NCBI GenBank assembly: GCA_001599975.1
Contig: BCIO01000002.1
Coordinates: 3,483,883 to 3,547,882 of the forward strand
DNA length: 64,000 nucleotides
DNA from: Cystobasidiopsis lactophilus
Taxonomy: Eukaryota; Basidiomycota; Agaricostilbomycetes; Agaricostilbales; Chionosphaeraceae
Direction of reading: 5' to 3'
Positions within the stretch are counted from its first letter, which is position 1. Each line of letters starts with the position of its first letter. The position numbers and the translations under genes are program-made. The notes under the pieces were generated by a model. It was not told where the DNA came from. It saw only the letters and a program-made list of their open reading frames with translations, and searched no databases. Shown piece after piece: positions 20,827 to 32,943 of this stretch.

Positions 20827-23800
20827 ATGCAAGTGAACGGGTTGTTGGACGGTGACACGCATGTGCCAAACGGAGGGGAGCAGAAGGCGCCGCCAGTCTT
20901 CCCGCCCTCGCCGCCTTTGACAGCTGACGGCTCGGACACGGCCATGGACGTCGACCAGCCAGCAGCACCCGCGCCTATCGCCCTGTCGCAGGTGCCAGCG
21001 TCGTTGGTCAATCTGGCGCCGGTGCGAACCGACTCGGACGTCTCCATGGCCTCCACCCAAGTCGTGCCCCCGGCCACACCTCAGCTGCCTCTCACTTCTT
21101 CTGCCCCTCCTCCTCCCGCTGCCCAAGAGTTCCCGCTCGAGCCAGCGTCTGACCCAACACCTCTCAAGCCGGTCGACTTGCTCCCAGAGCCGACGCCGAC
21201 GCCAGAGCCGCCTGTCGTCGTGGCATCAACAGAGCCCGCTGTCCTCCCTCCCGCTCCTTTAGAACCGCCTGCACCAGCACCACTGGCAGCAGCAGAGCCC
21301 TCGCTGCGCATCCACATGCCCGCCCCGCTCCCAACGCCGGTCTCGCCGTCGCCAGCGACCGCGGGAGAGCCAGCGCCAATGCAAGAGGATGCCGCTCTGT
21401 CGCCCACCACCTCCATCAAGCGACCCAATGAAGAGGTGGACTTTGGAGGCATCGAGGAGCAGCCCAACAAGCGGCCCAAGCAGTCCGAGTCGCCAGCTCC
21501 TCCCGTCATGCCCATGGTGTCGTCCAAGAACCTCAAGCAGATGGAGGCTGACCGGGCTGCCGACGCTGCCCTGCACCCTGACACCCCTTCAGCTGGCGCC
21601 TCGCCCAACCTCGCTTCCCCAGGACAGCTGTCGGACGCCATCGGATCCCCCGTCGTGACCTCGCCCGCCGCCCAGTCTCCTGCGCCGCCAGTTTTGCCAC
21701 CCGTCACCATGCCGGAGGCGCAGCAGCCTTACCCACCTGTTGTCTCGTACGCCCAGCCAAGTGCGGCACCGCTCCCTGGCGTCCCTGCGCAGACCTACGC
21801 CGGCCCAGAGCAGCCGGCGCCGCAGCAGCAGCCGTACGCCGAGCCAGCTCCCGCCCCCAGCGGGCCTCCCGCTCCCCTCCCTCCCCTTGCGCCCGGCGAG
21901 TACGCTCGAGCGGCTCCCCCAGACCTCTCCCGTGCGGCCATCCCGATGCCCAAGGAGCAGCAAAAGTGGTGCAACTCGATCCTCAAAACCCTCAAAAAGT
22001 CCAAGGAGGCACCGCCCTTCCTCTTCCCCGTCGACCCCGTTTACCTCGGCATACCCACCTACTACCAAGTCATCACCGAGCCCATGGACCTCTCCACGCT
22101 CGAGAAGAAGCTTTCCGCCCACCACTACAGCTCGATTGACACCTTCATCGCCGACTTTCGCAAGATCTTCCGCAACTGTTACCGCTTCAACGGCGAGAAC
22201 GCGCCCGTCAGCCAAATGGCCAAGAGCTTCGAGGCCCAGTTTGACAAGCAGCTCATGAAGATGCCCCCTGTCACCGCGGTGAGCCTTCTTTCCCTTACTT
22301 CCGCCTTTATCTGTACATCTGATATTAAGCGCGGTCAGCTTCGTCTCCAGCCCAAGCCAGCGCAACCTGTGCAGCGCAAAAACTCGAAGAAGGACTCCAT
22401 CGGCTTTGGCGACCGGCCCAAGCGCGAGATCCACGCTCCCAGCCCCTACGAGCCTTCCTACGATGATGTGCCTCCGCCGAGAAAGAAGAGGGCCGCGTTT
22501 GGTGCGCAGGCGGACGACCTCAAGTTCTGCAAGGAGGTCTACAGGGAGATCACCAAGAAGGCCTACCAGCCTTTCAACTGGATCTTCATGGAGCCTGTCG
22601 GTGCGTCCTGGACCTTACCCTCTTCGGCGTCGCAAGTTGTCTAATACGGGTTGATCGGCACAGATTATGTCCGTTTGAACTTGCCCGACTACCCGCGAGT
22701 GGTCAAGAGGCCGATGGATCTGGGCACCATGAAGCGCAAGCTGGACAACGCCGAGTACTACGACGCCGATGCCTTCTACCGCGACTTCAAGCTCGTCATC
22801 AACAACTGCTACCTCTACAACCCGCCCGGCACGGACGCGAACCGCATGGGCCAGCAGCTCGATGCTGTCTTTGACAACAAGTGGAACGAGAAGCCTGACT
22901 ACTCCGAGTACGGCAGCGGCTCAGGTGAGCTCCATTCTTCTCATCTGGGATCGCCTTGACAACTTGTCTGATGCGAAACTGGTGTTTGTAGAGTCGGACG
23001 ACCAAATCACCCTGATGGAGCAGCAGCTCGAGCAGATGCGCGCCAACCTGGCCATGCTCAAAGAACAAAAGCGCCGCAAGAAGGACGAGAAGCGAGCTCA
23101 GCAGGCTGCTGCCGCCCGCGCCGCCGCCGCTGCCGCCGCCGCCGCTGTTGCAGCCAGCAAGCCTCGCCACTCGAACGGCTCCGCTTCAAAACCCGCCAAG
23201 GTTGCCCGACGCGGCTCGACCGCTGGTGGGCCGAGGAAGAAGAAGGCTGGCTCGTCTGACGACGAGTTTGGCGGACCTCCCGAAGTGTCCTACGAGATGA
23301 AGAAGGAGCTGGCCATGGGCATTGGCACGTTTGACGGGGAGAACTTGGAGAAGGCGATCGATATCATCCGCAAGAGCAGGCCCGATTTGCTCGGTGTAAG
23401 TTGCAGCTCTAGCTCCGTTGCGACGCGAGTGCCTTCTAAGTCACTTGGCTGCAGGACGAGTCCAAGGAGATCGAGCTTGATATTGATCAGCTCGATAACG
23501 GCACTTTGCTCAAGCTCTACAACTTTGTCGTCAAGCCCACCAAGCGCAAGCATCAAAGGCAAGAGACTTTGACGGCGAGCGGCCACCGAGCTCAAAAGGG
23601 CGGTCGCGCTGGCACCGGCGGATTGGTGCGTCACCTCAGTGCCCTCCTCTCTTTGCGAGTGCTTACAAGCATTTTGTAAACCTTGCAGAAGGGCAAATCG
23701 CTCGACGAAGCCGAAGAGTCGGCTCGCATCCGCGCCCTCGAGGAGCAGCTCAAGACGTTCGACAACCCCGCTGGCGGCCCGTCGGCTCTGCCCATGCCTG

Positions 23801-23871
23801 GAGCTGTTGGCGGCGACAACAGCGATTCCTCCGACCAGGAGGACGACAGCGAATCCGAGAGCGACGGCTAG
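20827..23871 (+). CDS. BET-family double bromodomain protein (BDF1-like)
   Basis: An N-terminal Pro/Ala-rich region of about 370 residues contains a nuclear-type basic stretch (NKRPKQSES). Bromodomain 1 (from about residue 375) shows FPVDPVYLGIPTYYQVITEP then MDLSTLEKKL and NCYRFNGENAP. Bromodomain 2 shows FNWIFMEPV, YVRLNLPDYPRVVKRPMDLG and NCYLYNPPGTDANRMG. Each has the conserved Asn (NCY) that contacts acetyl-lysine. The extra-terminal (NET) domain follows: VSYEMKKELAMGIGTFDGEN and ELDIDQLDNGTLLKLYNFV, then an acidic Ser tail. BET proteins bind acetylated histone H4 and recruit TFIID and other transcription machinery. Introns are seen near 22279-22350, 22600-22663, 22925-22991, 23396-23455 and 23624-23690. 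Confidence 0.95.
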
Positions 23872-24681
23872 ATGACTCGCTCCCGACACCCGCTTTTACC
23901 AAAAAAAAAATCCGCCCCTCTTTACCTTCGCCTTCCTCCTGTCAAAAAATGCCTTTCCTTTCTCCGCTCGCCAAAGAGCACGCTCTACAAGGGTTGTAAT
24001 TGGTCGGTATGGACGTTCCGGACTTGTATAAAGCCAGGAAGGCCATTTTTTGCGTGTATCTCTCTTTTCTGCCGCCGCGAACAACAAAGCAAGACTATGC
24101 AAAGCCAAACGAAGCTGCTTAGCAATCGATAGACTTCGAATTTGCCTCTGCGATTGAGTTGCCAGCGCTGGGGAAAAGGGAAAAAAAAAACTCTGCAGTG
24201 GCAAAAGTCGACGTCCGTCCACTCCTCCGAGCTGGCGATCAATGAATCTGCACATGCTTATACATACACTGTCATCATGGCCCAGAATCCATCGCCAGGA
24301 CCGCAGCGCGCACGAGTCGGCAGTTCGCCAGCCTCCTCAGGCCCGTGGACGCTAATTCGAGGCCGATTAGTGAGAAGATGCGCCGCAGTGTGGCCTTGCC
24401 TGGCCTCCGTCATTTCACCTGCGTTTGTCATCCGATTGCTGGCTATGGCTGGTTATGGCATGATTGCTGGGGACGATCTGGATCGATTGTCGGAAATGCC
24501 AAATGCGGCCAACCACCGTGTCTCCCCGTATGGCGTCGCCTGCTCCTGTGGGCTATGCGGTGGCCTTTTGTCCTGCAAAATCTGCTGTTGCCTGTCAACT
24601 GCCATCAAGATTTGTGCTCATTCGTACGAAAGCAAGCTGTAGAACCCTCACACTCCTTTATCACTTCCAACGGGGCCAAGC
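23872..24681. other. Intergenic region with an unsupported open frame
   Basis: This 810-bp stretch includes the 3' end of the bromodomain gene and the promoter of the CBM1 gene. Poly-A runs occur at 23901 and 24181. A 166-codon frame (24142-24642) is open but has no conserved domain, irregular composition and a Cys-rich end of no known type. It is not called as a gene. Confidence 0.45.
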
Positions 24682-26656
24682 ATGGTCCAACAAGCTTTTC
24701 TCCTCTATTTAAGCTTCTTTTGGCTTTCGCCAATCTTAATCAATGCCTCGGGCTTCGGCAAGGATGCCCATCACCTCGTGGCGCGCAAGCACGAGGACAG
24801 CAAGGCCAAGATCCAGCGGCTCCAAGTCAATGGCCGAGCAGCCGCTGCCGCCAAAGCTCTCAAGAAGGGCCAAAAGGTGAAGCGTGCGTCAGCCACCCCG
24901 ACCACCAGTACAACGAGTACCACCAGCACCTCCTCTTCGACGAGCACGACCTCGCGCACTTCGACCACGTCCTCCACGACCTCGTCCTCTCTTACCCCAT
25001 CTTCCACTTCTTGCGCGTCGTGCTCTTCTTCAGGTTTGACCCCAGGCGTGAGTGTGCTTCTTTTCGCTTTGGTCTCGCTGGCGGCTCACACTCTGTCCTA
25101 CCCAGTATGGCCAATGCGGAGGAATTGGCTTTTCGGGTTCCACCTGCTGCGCTGCTGGCTACTACTGCGCTTATGGGGTGAGCTGTTTGTCTCGAATTCA
25201 GGCTGGCTGATGTACTCACTATGAAGCAGGGCGCTTACTATTCCCAATGTGTGCCGGGCTCGGGTGCTGGTTCCTGCACAAGCACCGCAGCTTGCAAGTG
25301 CTCTGCCCCCATATCTGCCTGTGGGTTCTCCCTTCAAGCTTGAAGCGCCGGGTCTGATCTGGACTACCTTAGACGGCCAATGCGGTGGCTCTGGCTGGAC
25401 TTCGAGCACCTGCTGCACGACTGGATACTACTGCCTCTACTCCAGTGCCTATTTCTCTCAGGTAAGCGTCTCTTAGGTGCTTCCCGGAGTCCTCATTGAT
25501 CGTCCTCTTGCGCCAGTGCGTCCCGGATGCGAACGACGCCCATGCTGCGACAAACTGCGATGCTGCCGTGACAACCTCTTCAACGACGAGCGCTACTAAG
25601 ACCACAACCTCGACTACAAGCACAAGCACATCAACCACGAGCACAACCTCGACTACGTCTTCGACGACCACCAAGCCAACCACGACGTCGACGACAAGCT
25701 CTGCCCCAGCCACCTCGTCTTCGCCAGCAGTGTGCAAGTGCTCCAACCCGCTCGCCGGCTGTGAGTGTAGCTTTGAGTCACAGAAAGCCTGAGACCTGAC
25801 GTCTTCTATAGACAGCCAATGCGGCGGCAATGGGTGGACCGGCTCGACGTGCTGTGCTAGCGGCTACTACTGCTTCTACAGCAACGCCTACTACTCCCAA
25901 TGCATCCCCGATCCTGGAAATGCGCATGCTGCCGTCAATTGCGATAACGCGGCCACGACGACCACATCGATTTCCACCACCACGTCATCGTCGTATGTCC
26001 CTTTCCGAGCTTCATGTGGCTTTAAAGCTGACACTACTCTCATGCAGCACATCGTCCTCTGCCAGTGCGACCTGCTCAATACCGGCTGCCAAGAGCTGCA
26101 CGCTGTTCGGAGTAAGCGAACCCCTTCTGCCAAATCACACCATTCTGACACCGCGATTGCAGTCTGGAAGTGACGGCTGCACGCCATATACTGTCTCTGG
26201 TAGCGGTGTGACCTTCCCACTGGGCGCTACTGCGATCAACGGCAACTCGATCAACTACAAGGCGATCTCTTGCGCCGATTACACCAAATGCAAGTCCACC
26301 AACGCTGCGCCATACAGTGGCTGGAACGTCAAGTCGTACAATGTTCATTTCGAAGCACTCAACAACCAGCCTGGAGGTTATTACATCGGCAAGAATTACG
26401 TCGACTTTGGGTCGGCTGGCAAGTACAGCCCATCCGCATATTCCGATTTCGGTGGCAGCTACTGCATCACTTGGGTCCAGGTTAGTCTCGGTGCTTCTTT
26501 CCAATTAGAGTCCTTGCTTACCCTTGGTGGCAAATTCGTTCAGGTCGACGGCTATAATCAAGTAAGCTGGTCTGGCTTGTCTTTTATTTTCTAGCTCATT
26601 GTGCTCTCTTCTAGCACTTCGGAGAAGGCGGCCAGGCACCAGTTTGCACATGTTAA
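24682..26656 (+). CDS. Secreted protein with three CBM1 cellulose-binding modules
   Basis: A signal peptide ([20 protein letters not shown] then NASG) is followed by a basic stretch with Lys-Arg, possibly a propeptide, and Ser/Thr linkers. Three fungal CBM1 modules follow: [40 protein letters not shown] and [20 protein letters not shown], each completed by AY(Y/F)SQC after an intron or directly. CBM1 binds cellulose or chitin through three aromatic residues and two disulfides. Linkers are Thr/Ser-rich and probably O-glycosylated. The last about 130 residues form a Cys-containing domain ([74 protein letters not shown]) that was not recognised. No known catalytic domain is present. Stop TAA is at 26654-26656. 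Confidence 0.8.
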
Positions 26657-27002
26657 CGCGTCCAGCTTCCGGGTGAGTCCGATGGGAGCAGTCGCAGGCC
26701 GTCGACTTAACGCGCCTTTACAGGATTTCACCAGCTCTAGAGCATCTGTAGAACACTGACGAACGGTTGTAATGGGATGTATTTGCGTTAGTCTGCAGTA
26801 TAAAATGTTGGGCGGCCAGTGCCACTGCGTCGGCTGCACTCAGCACGAAATTACCCTAACCCTGACCGGCCACTCTGCTTCGCCACTTCCCGCCGACTGC
26901 TCGACCCAACATTGCTCACTGCTCAGTCTCAACGAACTGCAGCTAAATTGAAGCCCCGGTAGCGCCACACCCACTCCCGTCGGCGGTGGACACCCAAGAT
27001 CA

Positions 27003-28566
27003 TGAATGCCCTCTCGCAATTCTACCAGCGGCGGAAGCGAGCTATAGCGGTGACGGTTAGCGTAGTTGGAGGTGCATATCTGCTGGTGCAGTTTGCGAAG
27101 AACAAGTTCGAAGATGTGCGGCAACGCATGATGGACGAAAAGGCGGCAGAGGAAAAGTACGGAGGCTCCCCGCTTCTTTGCGCAAAGGAGGCCCTCTGAG
27201 CTGAGAATGCCCGCAGCATCAAGAGGAGGTTTCGACAGACCCAGGAAGACTGCGCTTTCGCCACCCAGGCGTTGATGCCCAACCTGGCCGAGTCACTGGC
27301 GGCGGACATGAATGTCGAAGAATTGACAGCCTCCCTGCAAAACCTCAGCAGCAAGTCTCCAGCGTCTTCACAAATCCTCAAGCCAGAACCCCTGGCGGCC
27401 TCAGAGGCCTCTATCGCTTCTTCCGGCGTCATGGTTGATTCGACTATGCAAGCTTCATCCACGTCTTCTTCGGCAGAGCCGCGGTCAAAGGCAGAGATCT
27501 GGTCCGATATCAAAGTTCAATCCTTTGCAAGAGCCGTCACGGCCCTCTACATGGTCGGCTTGATGTCGCTTCACTCGCACATCCAACTTAACTTGCTCGG
27601 CCGATATGCCTACCTTGGCTCGCTGGCCGACGCTGCTGAGACAGAAGCAAGAAGGGAACAATGGGGTGCTCTGGGCCGCATGTCTTCTGGCGTCGACACT
27701 CCCGACCCTAACGAATTTGGCGCGCGGTCAATTCTGCATGGCGTCAACCCTGAAGTTGAAATGCAGTATCTGACCTTCAGCTGGTGGCTGTTGAACCAGA
27801 GCTGGCAAGACGTCGCTGCAAAGGTGAAGGATGCGGTGAACCAAGTCTTTGGGAGGTCGGTGCTTTCTTTCATTGCCAGCACGGCCGCGATGGGCTGATC
27901 GCGGTGGCCTTCCAGAATGCAACTCAAAGCTGGCCTGACTCAAACGGAGCTTGCTCGATTGCTGTACAAAGTCAGATTGCTTGTGGAAGGCACTAGCACG
28001 GCTCCTTACAAGTAAGACATCGTCTGTCCGTGTTTGCTAAGAACTAGCTCTGAACCCAAGCGAGAAGATTCACACGAGAACTCTTCCCGGTGACCCAGGA
28101 AGAGCAGCTAGAGGTCATGCGCAAGGGCGGAATCCCAACAGAGGACATCAATCCCCAGCTCAAGCGCCTTCTGGACGAATCTCTCGATCTGGCCGAATCG
28201 CGGGACTTCACTGCAGTCTCCAAGCTCGTCTTCGAGCGCCTCTTCCACGTCTTCCAAAACGTCTTGGAGCCTTGCTTTAAAGATGGCCCGCCCCAAACTC
28301 CGCAGCAGCAAGAAGCGTTTCAGCATCCGCTAACTCGTTTTTCGGAAGTCGAAGAGAAGACGGCACGACTGGTCAATCTACTGCCAACAACCACAAAGGA
28401 GATGCGCGTCATTCTCGCAGGGCTTCCTAATCGATATGTGGAGGTGAGTTGCCAGTTCGATGCTTGTTGTTTTGGCTGCTATTGACTTGCACAACAGTCA
28501 TTACAAGACGTCAAGGAGCTGACAGAGTTCTCTGCTATAATCTTCTCTCCCACTAGCAGTTCGTAG
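27003..28566 (+). CDS. PEX3: Peroxin-3, peroxisomal membrane biogenesis factor
   Basis: The N-terminus MNALSQFYQRRKRAIAVTVS then VVGGAYLLVQFAKNKF is the basic, single-span anchor that sends Pex3 to the ER/peroxisome membrane. The body has IKRRFRQTQEDCAFATQALM, SFARAVTALYMVGLMSLHSH then IQLNLLGRYAYL, and QYLTFSWWLLNQSWQDV, all well-conserved Pex3 segments. Pex3 binds Pex19 with its membrane-protein cargo. The C-terminal half (RFTRELFPVTQEEQLEVMRK to LQDVKELTEFSAIIFSP) is joined by introns near 27161-27215, 27856-27917, 28012-28063 and 28444-28498. A Ser-rich loop (about residues 105-140) lies between the anchor and the helical core. Stop TAG is at 28564-28566. Confidence 0.93.
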
Positions 28567-28691
28567 CCGGACCCTTGGAGATCAATGATTTCTGAACCTT
28601 GCCCTTGTACCATCACGTCCACCTTCTGCATTGTTTCAGCTCGTCGCCGCCTTACACTCTTTAGCCTTCCTCTCCAGCTACTTCAGCTAGG

Positions 28692-30411
28692 ATGCAAGTG
28701 GACTGGACATCGCTGGCGGGAAACACTCGCGGCGAGAGGCCTGTCGACTTTTCCTGGAGCGGATATCGCAATGCGACCCAGCCATTGCCCTCTCGCCCGT
28801 CCCCAAACACCGTATTGCAAGCAGAACAGAACGGGCGCGACCGCACACAGGATGTCCAGCAGGCCATCGACAGCCTTGGCGCGTCTGGCGGTGTCGTCCA
28901 GCTTGAAGCTGGCTCTTTCGTCCTTGCAGGCGACCGCCCTCTCAAACTCTCCTCGAATGTCACACTTCAAGGAAGCAACCTACCCGGGGCCCTGACCTAC
29001 ATCTTGCCCCAAGGTACTCCTAGGGAGCTCATCCAGATTGGCAGCGCGAATGGCCGAGCGGACACTCCTGCCCGGACGCGAACCGAGATCTCGAAGGCGC
29101 GTGGAGTGGGTGCTGGAAGTCGCACTATCACTGTCGCCAAGCCCGAGCTGTTCGAAGTTGGGCAGGAGGTGGCAGTCGAGCGGTTGGCTTCGAAGGAGTG
29201 GATCGCCAAGTGAGTGGTGCATGCAGCCACAGTTCAGACCTTCAGCTGATCCCCTCGATCAGGTTGGGAATGGATACGCTCGTACGGAACGGTCAGGCGC
29301 AGACGTGGATCAGAGAGGGCCAGAGACTTTCTGTAAGGTCTTTCGCCAACGCTCAAGCGTGCTTGGACTGACTCTTTCGTCACAGGAGATCCGCAAGATT
29401 GTCGGAATCAAAGACAGCGTTCTCCAACTCGAGATTGGCTTGACGGATTCAATCGACCCGCAACTGAATCAGGAGGGCACTGTTGTGAGATCTAATTGCC
29501 CCAATTCGCTTCTGCCCATGTGCTGAAATGATTATTAATGCAGGTCAAATACATTCCAGCTGCTGGTGCCGCCACCGAGATCGGCATCTCTGACCTCCAT
29601 TTCCTCCTCACCCCTTCTCAAGCGGGCAACCCGATCAACATTCGACCTTTCTACCTGCCAATTCGCATTTATTCGCAATCCCATGACATCTGGATTCGTT
29701 CGTCGACGTTTGAAGGCTTCTTATCTAGCATCCAAGTCGACCAGTTGGCTCGACGCATCACCGTTCAAGACTGCGTTTCCGTGCGCAAAGAAAAATCAGA
29801 CCGCACCCATGGCTTGTCGGCCGATATCTCCATATCTGGCTCTCAGGTGCTTGTGCTCCGATGTGAGACTGTTGGCGAAGGCGAATGCATCACCGCTGTC
29901 ATCCAAGCTCGTGTCAGCGGGCCAAACGCGTTCGTCGGCATCAAAGCACCCAAAGGTCGCCTGCAAACTCGTAGGTGATCTCTTGAGCTCTAAACTAAAG
30001 CAGGTTTTGAAATCCAAATTGTTTCTCTAGATGCAAGATGGAGCACTGGACTGCTCATCGATGGCTGCGAAGCAGCCTACATTGAAGTGAGTTAGACCTT
30101 GGTATGAGTGCCGCGCATTCAATGACCTGACTCCATCAAAGCTGGAGAACCGGGGCGTCATGGGGTCCGGTCATGGATGGTCAGCCGGCAGCTCCATGGT
30201 CTGGAACAGCAAAAGTAGGAAGCTCTCGGTTCAAAAGCCGCCCACCTCTCAAAATTGGGCCATCGGCTGCATCTCAAAAGAAGCTAACAAGACCAATGGC
30301 CAGGTCATCTCTCCCAATGCGCATGTCTATCCTATGGGCTTGTTTGCGGAACAGCTGCAAGCCCGCGTGGGCAAGCAGGTGGCGGAGCAGGTTCTCGGCT
30401 TACGCCTGTAG
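28692..30411 (+). CDS. Right-handed parallel beta-helix protein (pectin-lyase fold)
   Basis: The protein begins MQVDWTSLAGNTRGERPVDF then SWSGYRN. The block DVQQAIDSLGASGGVVQLEA then GSFVLAGDRPLKLSSNVTLQ is the entrance of a pectate-lyase-superfamily beta-helix. Later turns show LRITVQDCVSVR-like steps, SQSHDIWIRSSTFEGFLSSI and ENRGVMGSGHGWSAGSSMVW. Such proteins usually cleave or bind polysaccharides, but catalytic residues cannot be assigned. No signal peptide precedes the start; the start context is weak, so an upstream exon is possible. Five introns were seen (near 29209-29262, 29334-29386, 29483-29543, 29966-30030 and 30087-30140). The domain order resembles bacterial DUF4955-like hydrolases, which suggests old transfer, not proven here. 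Stop TAG is at 30409-30411. Confidence 0.65.
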
Positions 30412-30564
30412 CCTAAACGGCATCCTCTCCCAGCTTCGCTGAGTGCAATCATTATGACTTTGTTCGCATATAACGCAATGAGGGGAAGGGCAACTCGGTG
30501 GGTATTGAAGATGCGATAATACAATAGTACAATGCAGGTGGTCAACACTAGCGTCAAAGCTACA

Positions 30565-32377
30565 TCAGATGTAGTTACTCGACTGGCTCCTGCTCATCGA
30601 CCCTGGCCCGGACATCTCGCCACTGTCCGACCGCCGCGGTGGCTGCCTTTGCCACTGGTCCTCCTCGTCGTTGTGCATGAAGTTGCCAGACCGGCTCCTG
30701 GACCGACTCATGATGGAAGGCGATGAGTCAAACCGGAAGGTGGAAGCCGAAGACTCGCGCCGGTCGCCTAGAAAGGAGGGATAGCCACGCAAGGCGTGTG
30801 CCAAGCTCTGCATGTCCTCTTGCGCCATGTCGTCCGTCCGCACCCCGGTCAACAGCAGGATCATTTGGAGCCGCTTAGCATGCGCCTCTTCGTTCTCGCT
30901 CTCTTGGACCGTCGGCTTTATCGTGGATGTGCGAAGTGGTGGCGACGGGTCGAAAGCATTAGAGAACGAGGTGGAATTGCGACGTGAACTATTGCGAGTG
31001 CTAGACCCGTTCCGTGCCATGGCTATGTCTTGAAAGACCGGCTCGAGCTTGTCTCTGAACGGCAGCACCAGCGCATCCCGGAATGCGATGAGCACCAGCC
31101 GCCGAGTGTCGATGGCGCGCGGTAAAGTCGCTTCGGCATTGCCATTCGAAGTTGAGGCTTGAGCTGCAGTGGCTTGAAGCAGTTTCGAGTCGGTCACAAA
31201 AGGCAAGAAGATGGCTTCGAGGTAGGGCAGAATGCCGGAGAAGAAGAAGCTCCACACTTCGTTCAGGCGGGTGTGCAACCTGACCTCGCTGGAGAGGTTC
31301 TTGGTCAGCTTGTCGCGTAATGTCAACATGCCGATCGAGACAAGCTCCGTGAGGTGCTGGGAAAGATAGAGGACGGCCTTTGTCGGTGCTCGCTCCGCAA
31401 TGCGGCGGGTGTGAGTCGCCACCAGCTCGTTCAACTGCTCACCGATCATTAGTCTGTGATGAAATAAGAAGAAGAGCACCCACGTCTTCAATATACCCTC
31501 TTACGCCTTCGCCGTTGAACAGAGGCAAGGTGCGAATGGCGACTGTTTGCCACTCGTCGTCAATGCCAGTATTCCCAGTCGGCCCTGGTCTCTCATTCTT
31601 CAAATTTCGTTCAACTGGACAAAGAACTGGGAGGCGAGACCTACCCAATGACCCATAGTCGGCTCCCGCTCTGCCCTCTGTCCGATCCGTCCTCGAAGTC
31701 TCCAATCTATCCATCGCCAGCATCATATTGCGTGCATCGTATTTGCTCGTCGGGTAATTCCCAGAGGTCGATGTCAAGGACGTAAGGCTGGGCGACGAGG
31801 TGACAGAGTTGGAAGACAGCGAGTGCATCATGGACGAGCTGGCCGGCCCGTTCATGGACGACCCATTGCGCAGGGCGTTCAGCGGCGCCCGGACTTTGGT
31901 GGAAGTCGAAATGACAGACGAGGACTGGGAGCGCGGTGGCACAAACGGCGGCGGCTGATGGGCCATGCTGCTCTTCCGCAGCGGCGTCTCCCTCTCTTGC
32001 CCTTGAAGGACGGTGCGACCTGTTGGCGTTAGGTCAAACGAAGAGCTACGCTGCCGGATCGTATTCGCAATGCTGCTCGCCACAGAAAGAGGCTCTGGTG
32101 TCAAAGGCCGGCTCATCTTGCCCAACTGCTCCTCGTGGCAGCGGCACAAGGCGCAAGATGGCCCATTGATTCGTCCCGCCAATGGACTCGTGCTCTCTGT
32201 GCCTCGTGATATGGCCGTTGATTGCTCATGACTGACTGTGTGCATGTTGGCCTCCTCCCGCCTGGCAAACGACTGCACAAACGGCTTTAACGCGCATTCC
32301 TGGCGGAGGACGTCGAAAATTTCTTGCTGCTTATCGCTGTTTATCTTGGCTTGTGAGGCTCTTATACTGATGAGCAA
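30565..32377 (-). CDS. HbrB/Bit61-domain subunit of TOR complex 2
   Basis: The HbrB domain is clear: DEWQTVAIRTLPLFNGEGVR then GYIED, NELVATHTRRIAERAPTKAV, LVSIGMLTLRDKLTKNL, LNEVWSFFFSGILPYLEAIF then LPF and LIAFRDALVLPFRDKLEPVF. Bit61/HbrB (PRR5 in animals) is a non-catalytic TORC2 subunit that acts with Avo3/Rictor at the plasma membrane in control of growth and actin polarity. The N-terminal third is a long disordered Ser-rich region, and the C-terminal tail has Ser/Arg repeats. An intron at about 31437-31490 (GTGGGT...GAGCAG) joins GYIED to LNELV. A further intron near 31590-31650 is possible. The start used is 32377; MSRPLTPEPLSVASS at 32116 is an alternative. Confidence 0.85.
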
Positions 32378-32943
32378 TGCTTAGACGCGCCCTGGAGATC
32401 GATGCTGCCCTTGTGAAGCATTTGCTTGGGATGTTTGCCACTCCGTTTGCTGGACTTGGCCCTTTAGCCTTATTGCTCCTCCGTTCTGGTCTCACCATCT
32501 CCTCAGAGACGACTGTACATCTCTGCTGACACAGTTTGCAATAGTCCATGACTTAATTTCCCAGCTAGCGATTGGCTAAATGAAGCAGCGTCGACCCGCA
32601 ACAGCCGCGGAGGCTCTCTCTCTCTCTCTCCAGGTACCCCCGCTGCTTCTTTGATTACCGCGGAAATGAGCTGACTTGATGTGGTGCCACCCAGAGCCCA
32701 TTCCTCACCACCTTCGCGCTCCTTTCCCCCGCTTGAAGCTTATCAGTCGCCACTGTGTCCTTCTTCGCTCCTGATCCTTGTCTCACGCGTAGATTCTCTT
32801 GTACAATCCTATTCTGCTTGTAGGATTTAGTTGCAATTGACTATCCCAGCGATCCTTGTCTTCTATCGAGTAAGCCTCCTGCTGTATCGAGTAAGCTGCA
32901 AAATTCTTCCACCTACTCCGCCTCCTCTTCTTCTCCTCCGACC
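32378..32943. other. Divergent promoter region with CT microsatellite
   Basis: This region separates the HbrB gene and the allantoicase gene, transcribed away from each other. It holds a CT run and a pyrimidine-rich segment just before the allantoicase start, typical of fungal core promoters. No gene is called. Confidence 0.5.
32614..32631. repeat. CT dinucleotide repeat
   Basis: Nine consecutive CT units, about 310 bp before the allantoicase/ureidoglycolate lyase start. Polypyrimidine tracts of this kind are common in fungal promoters and often exclude nucleosomes. Confidence 0.8.

Noticed and set aside
21081-22434. Long antisense frames opposite the bromodomain gene
   Set aside because: They are produced by the GC-rich, Pro/Ala-biased codons of the + strand and have no domains.
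24142-24642. 166-codon open frame before the CBM1 gene
   Set aside because: No domain, no conserved pattern, and it overlaps the promoter and 3' region of its neighbours.
26854-26863. Telomere-like CCCTAACCCT
   Set aside because: Less than two repeat units between ordinary genes; chance is enough.
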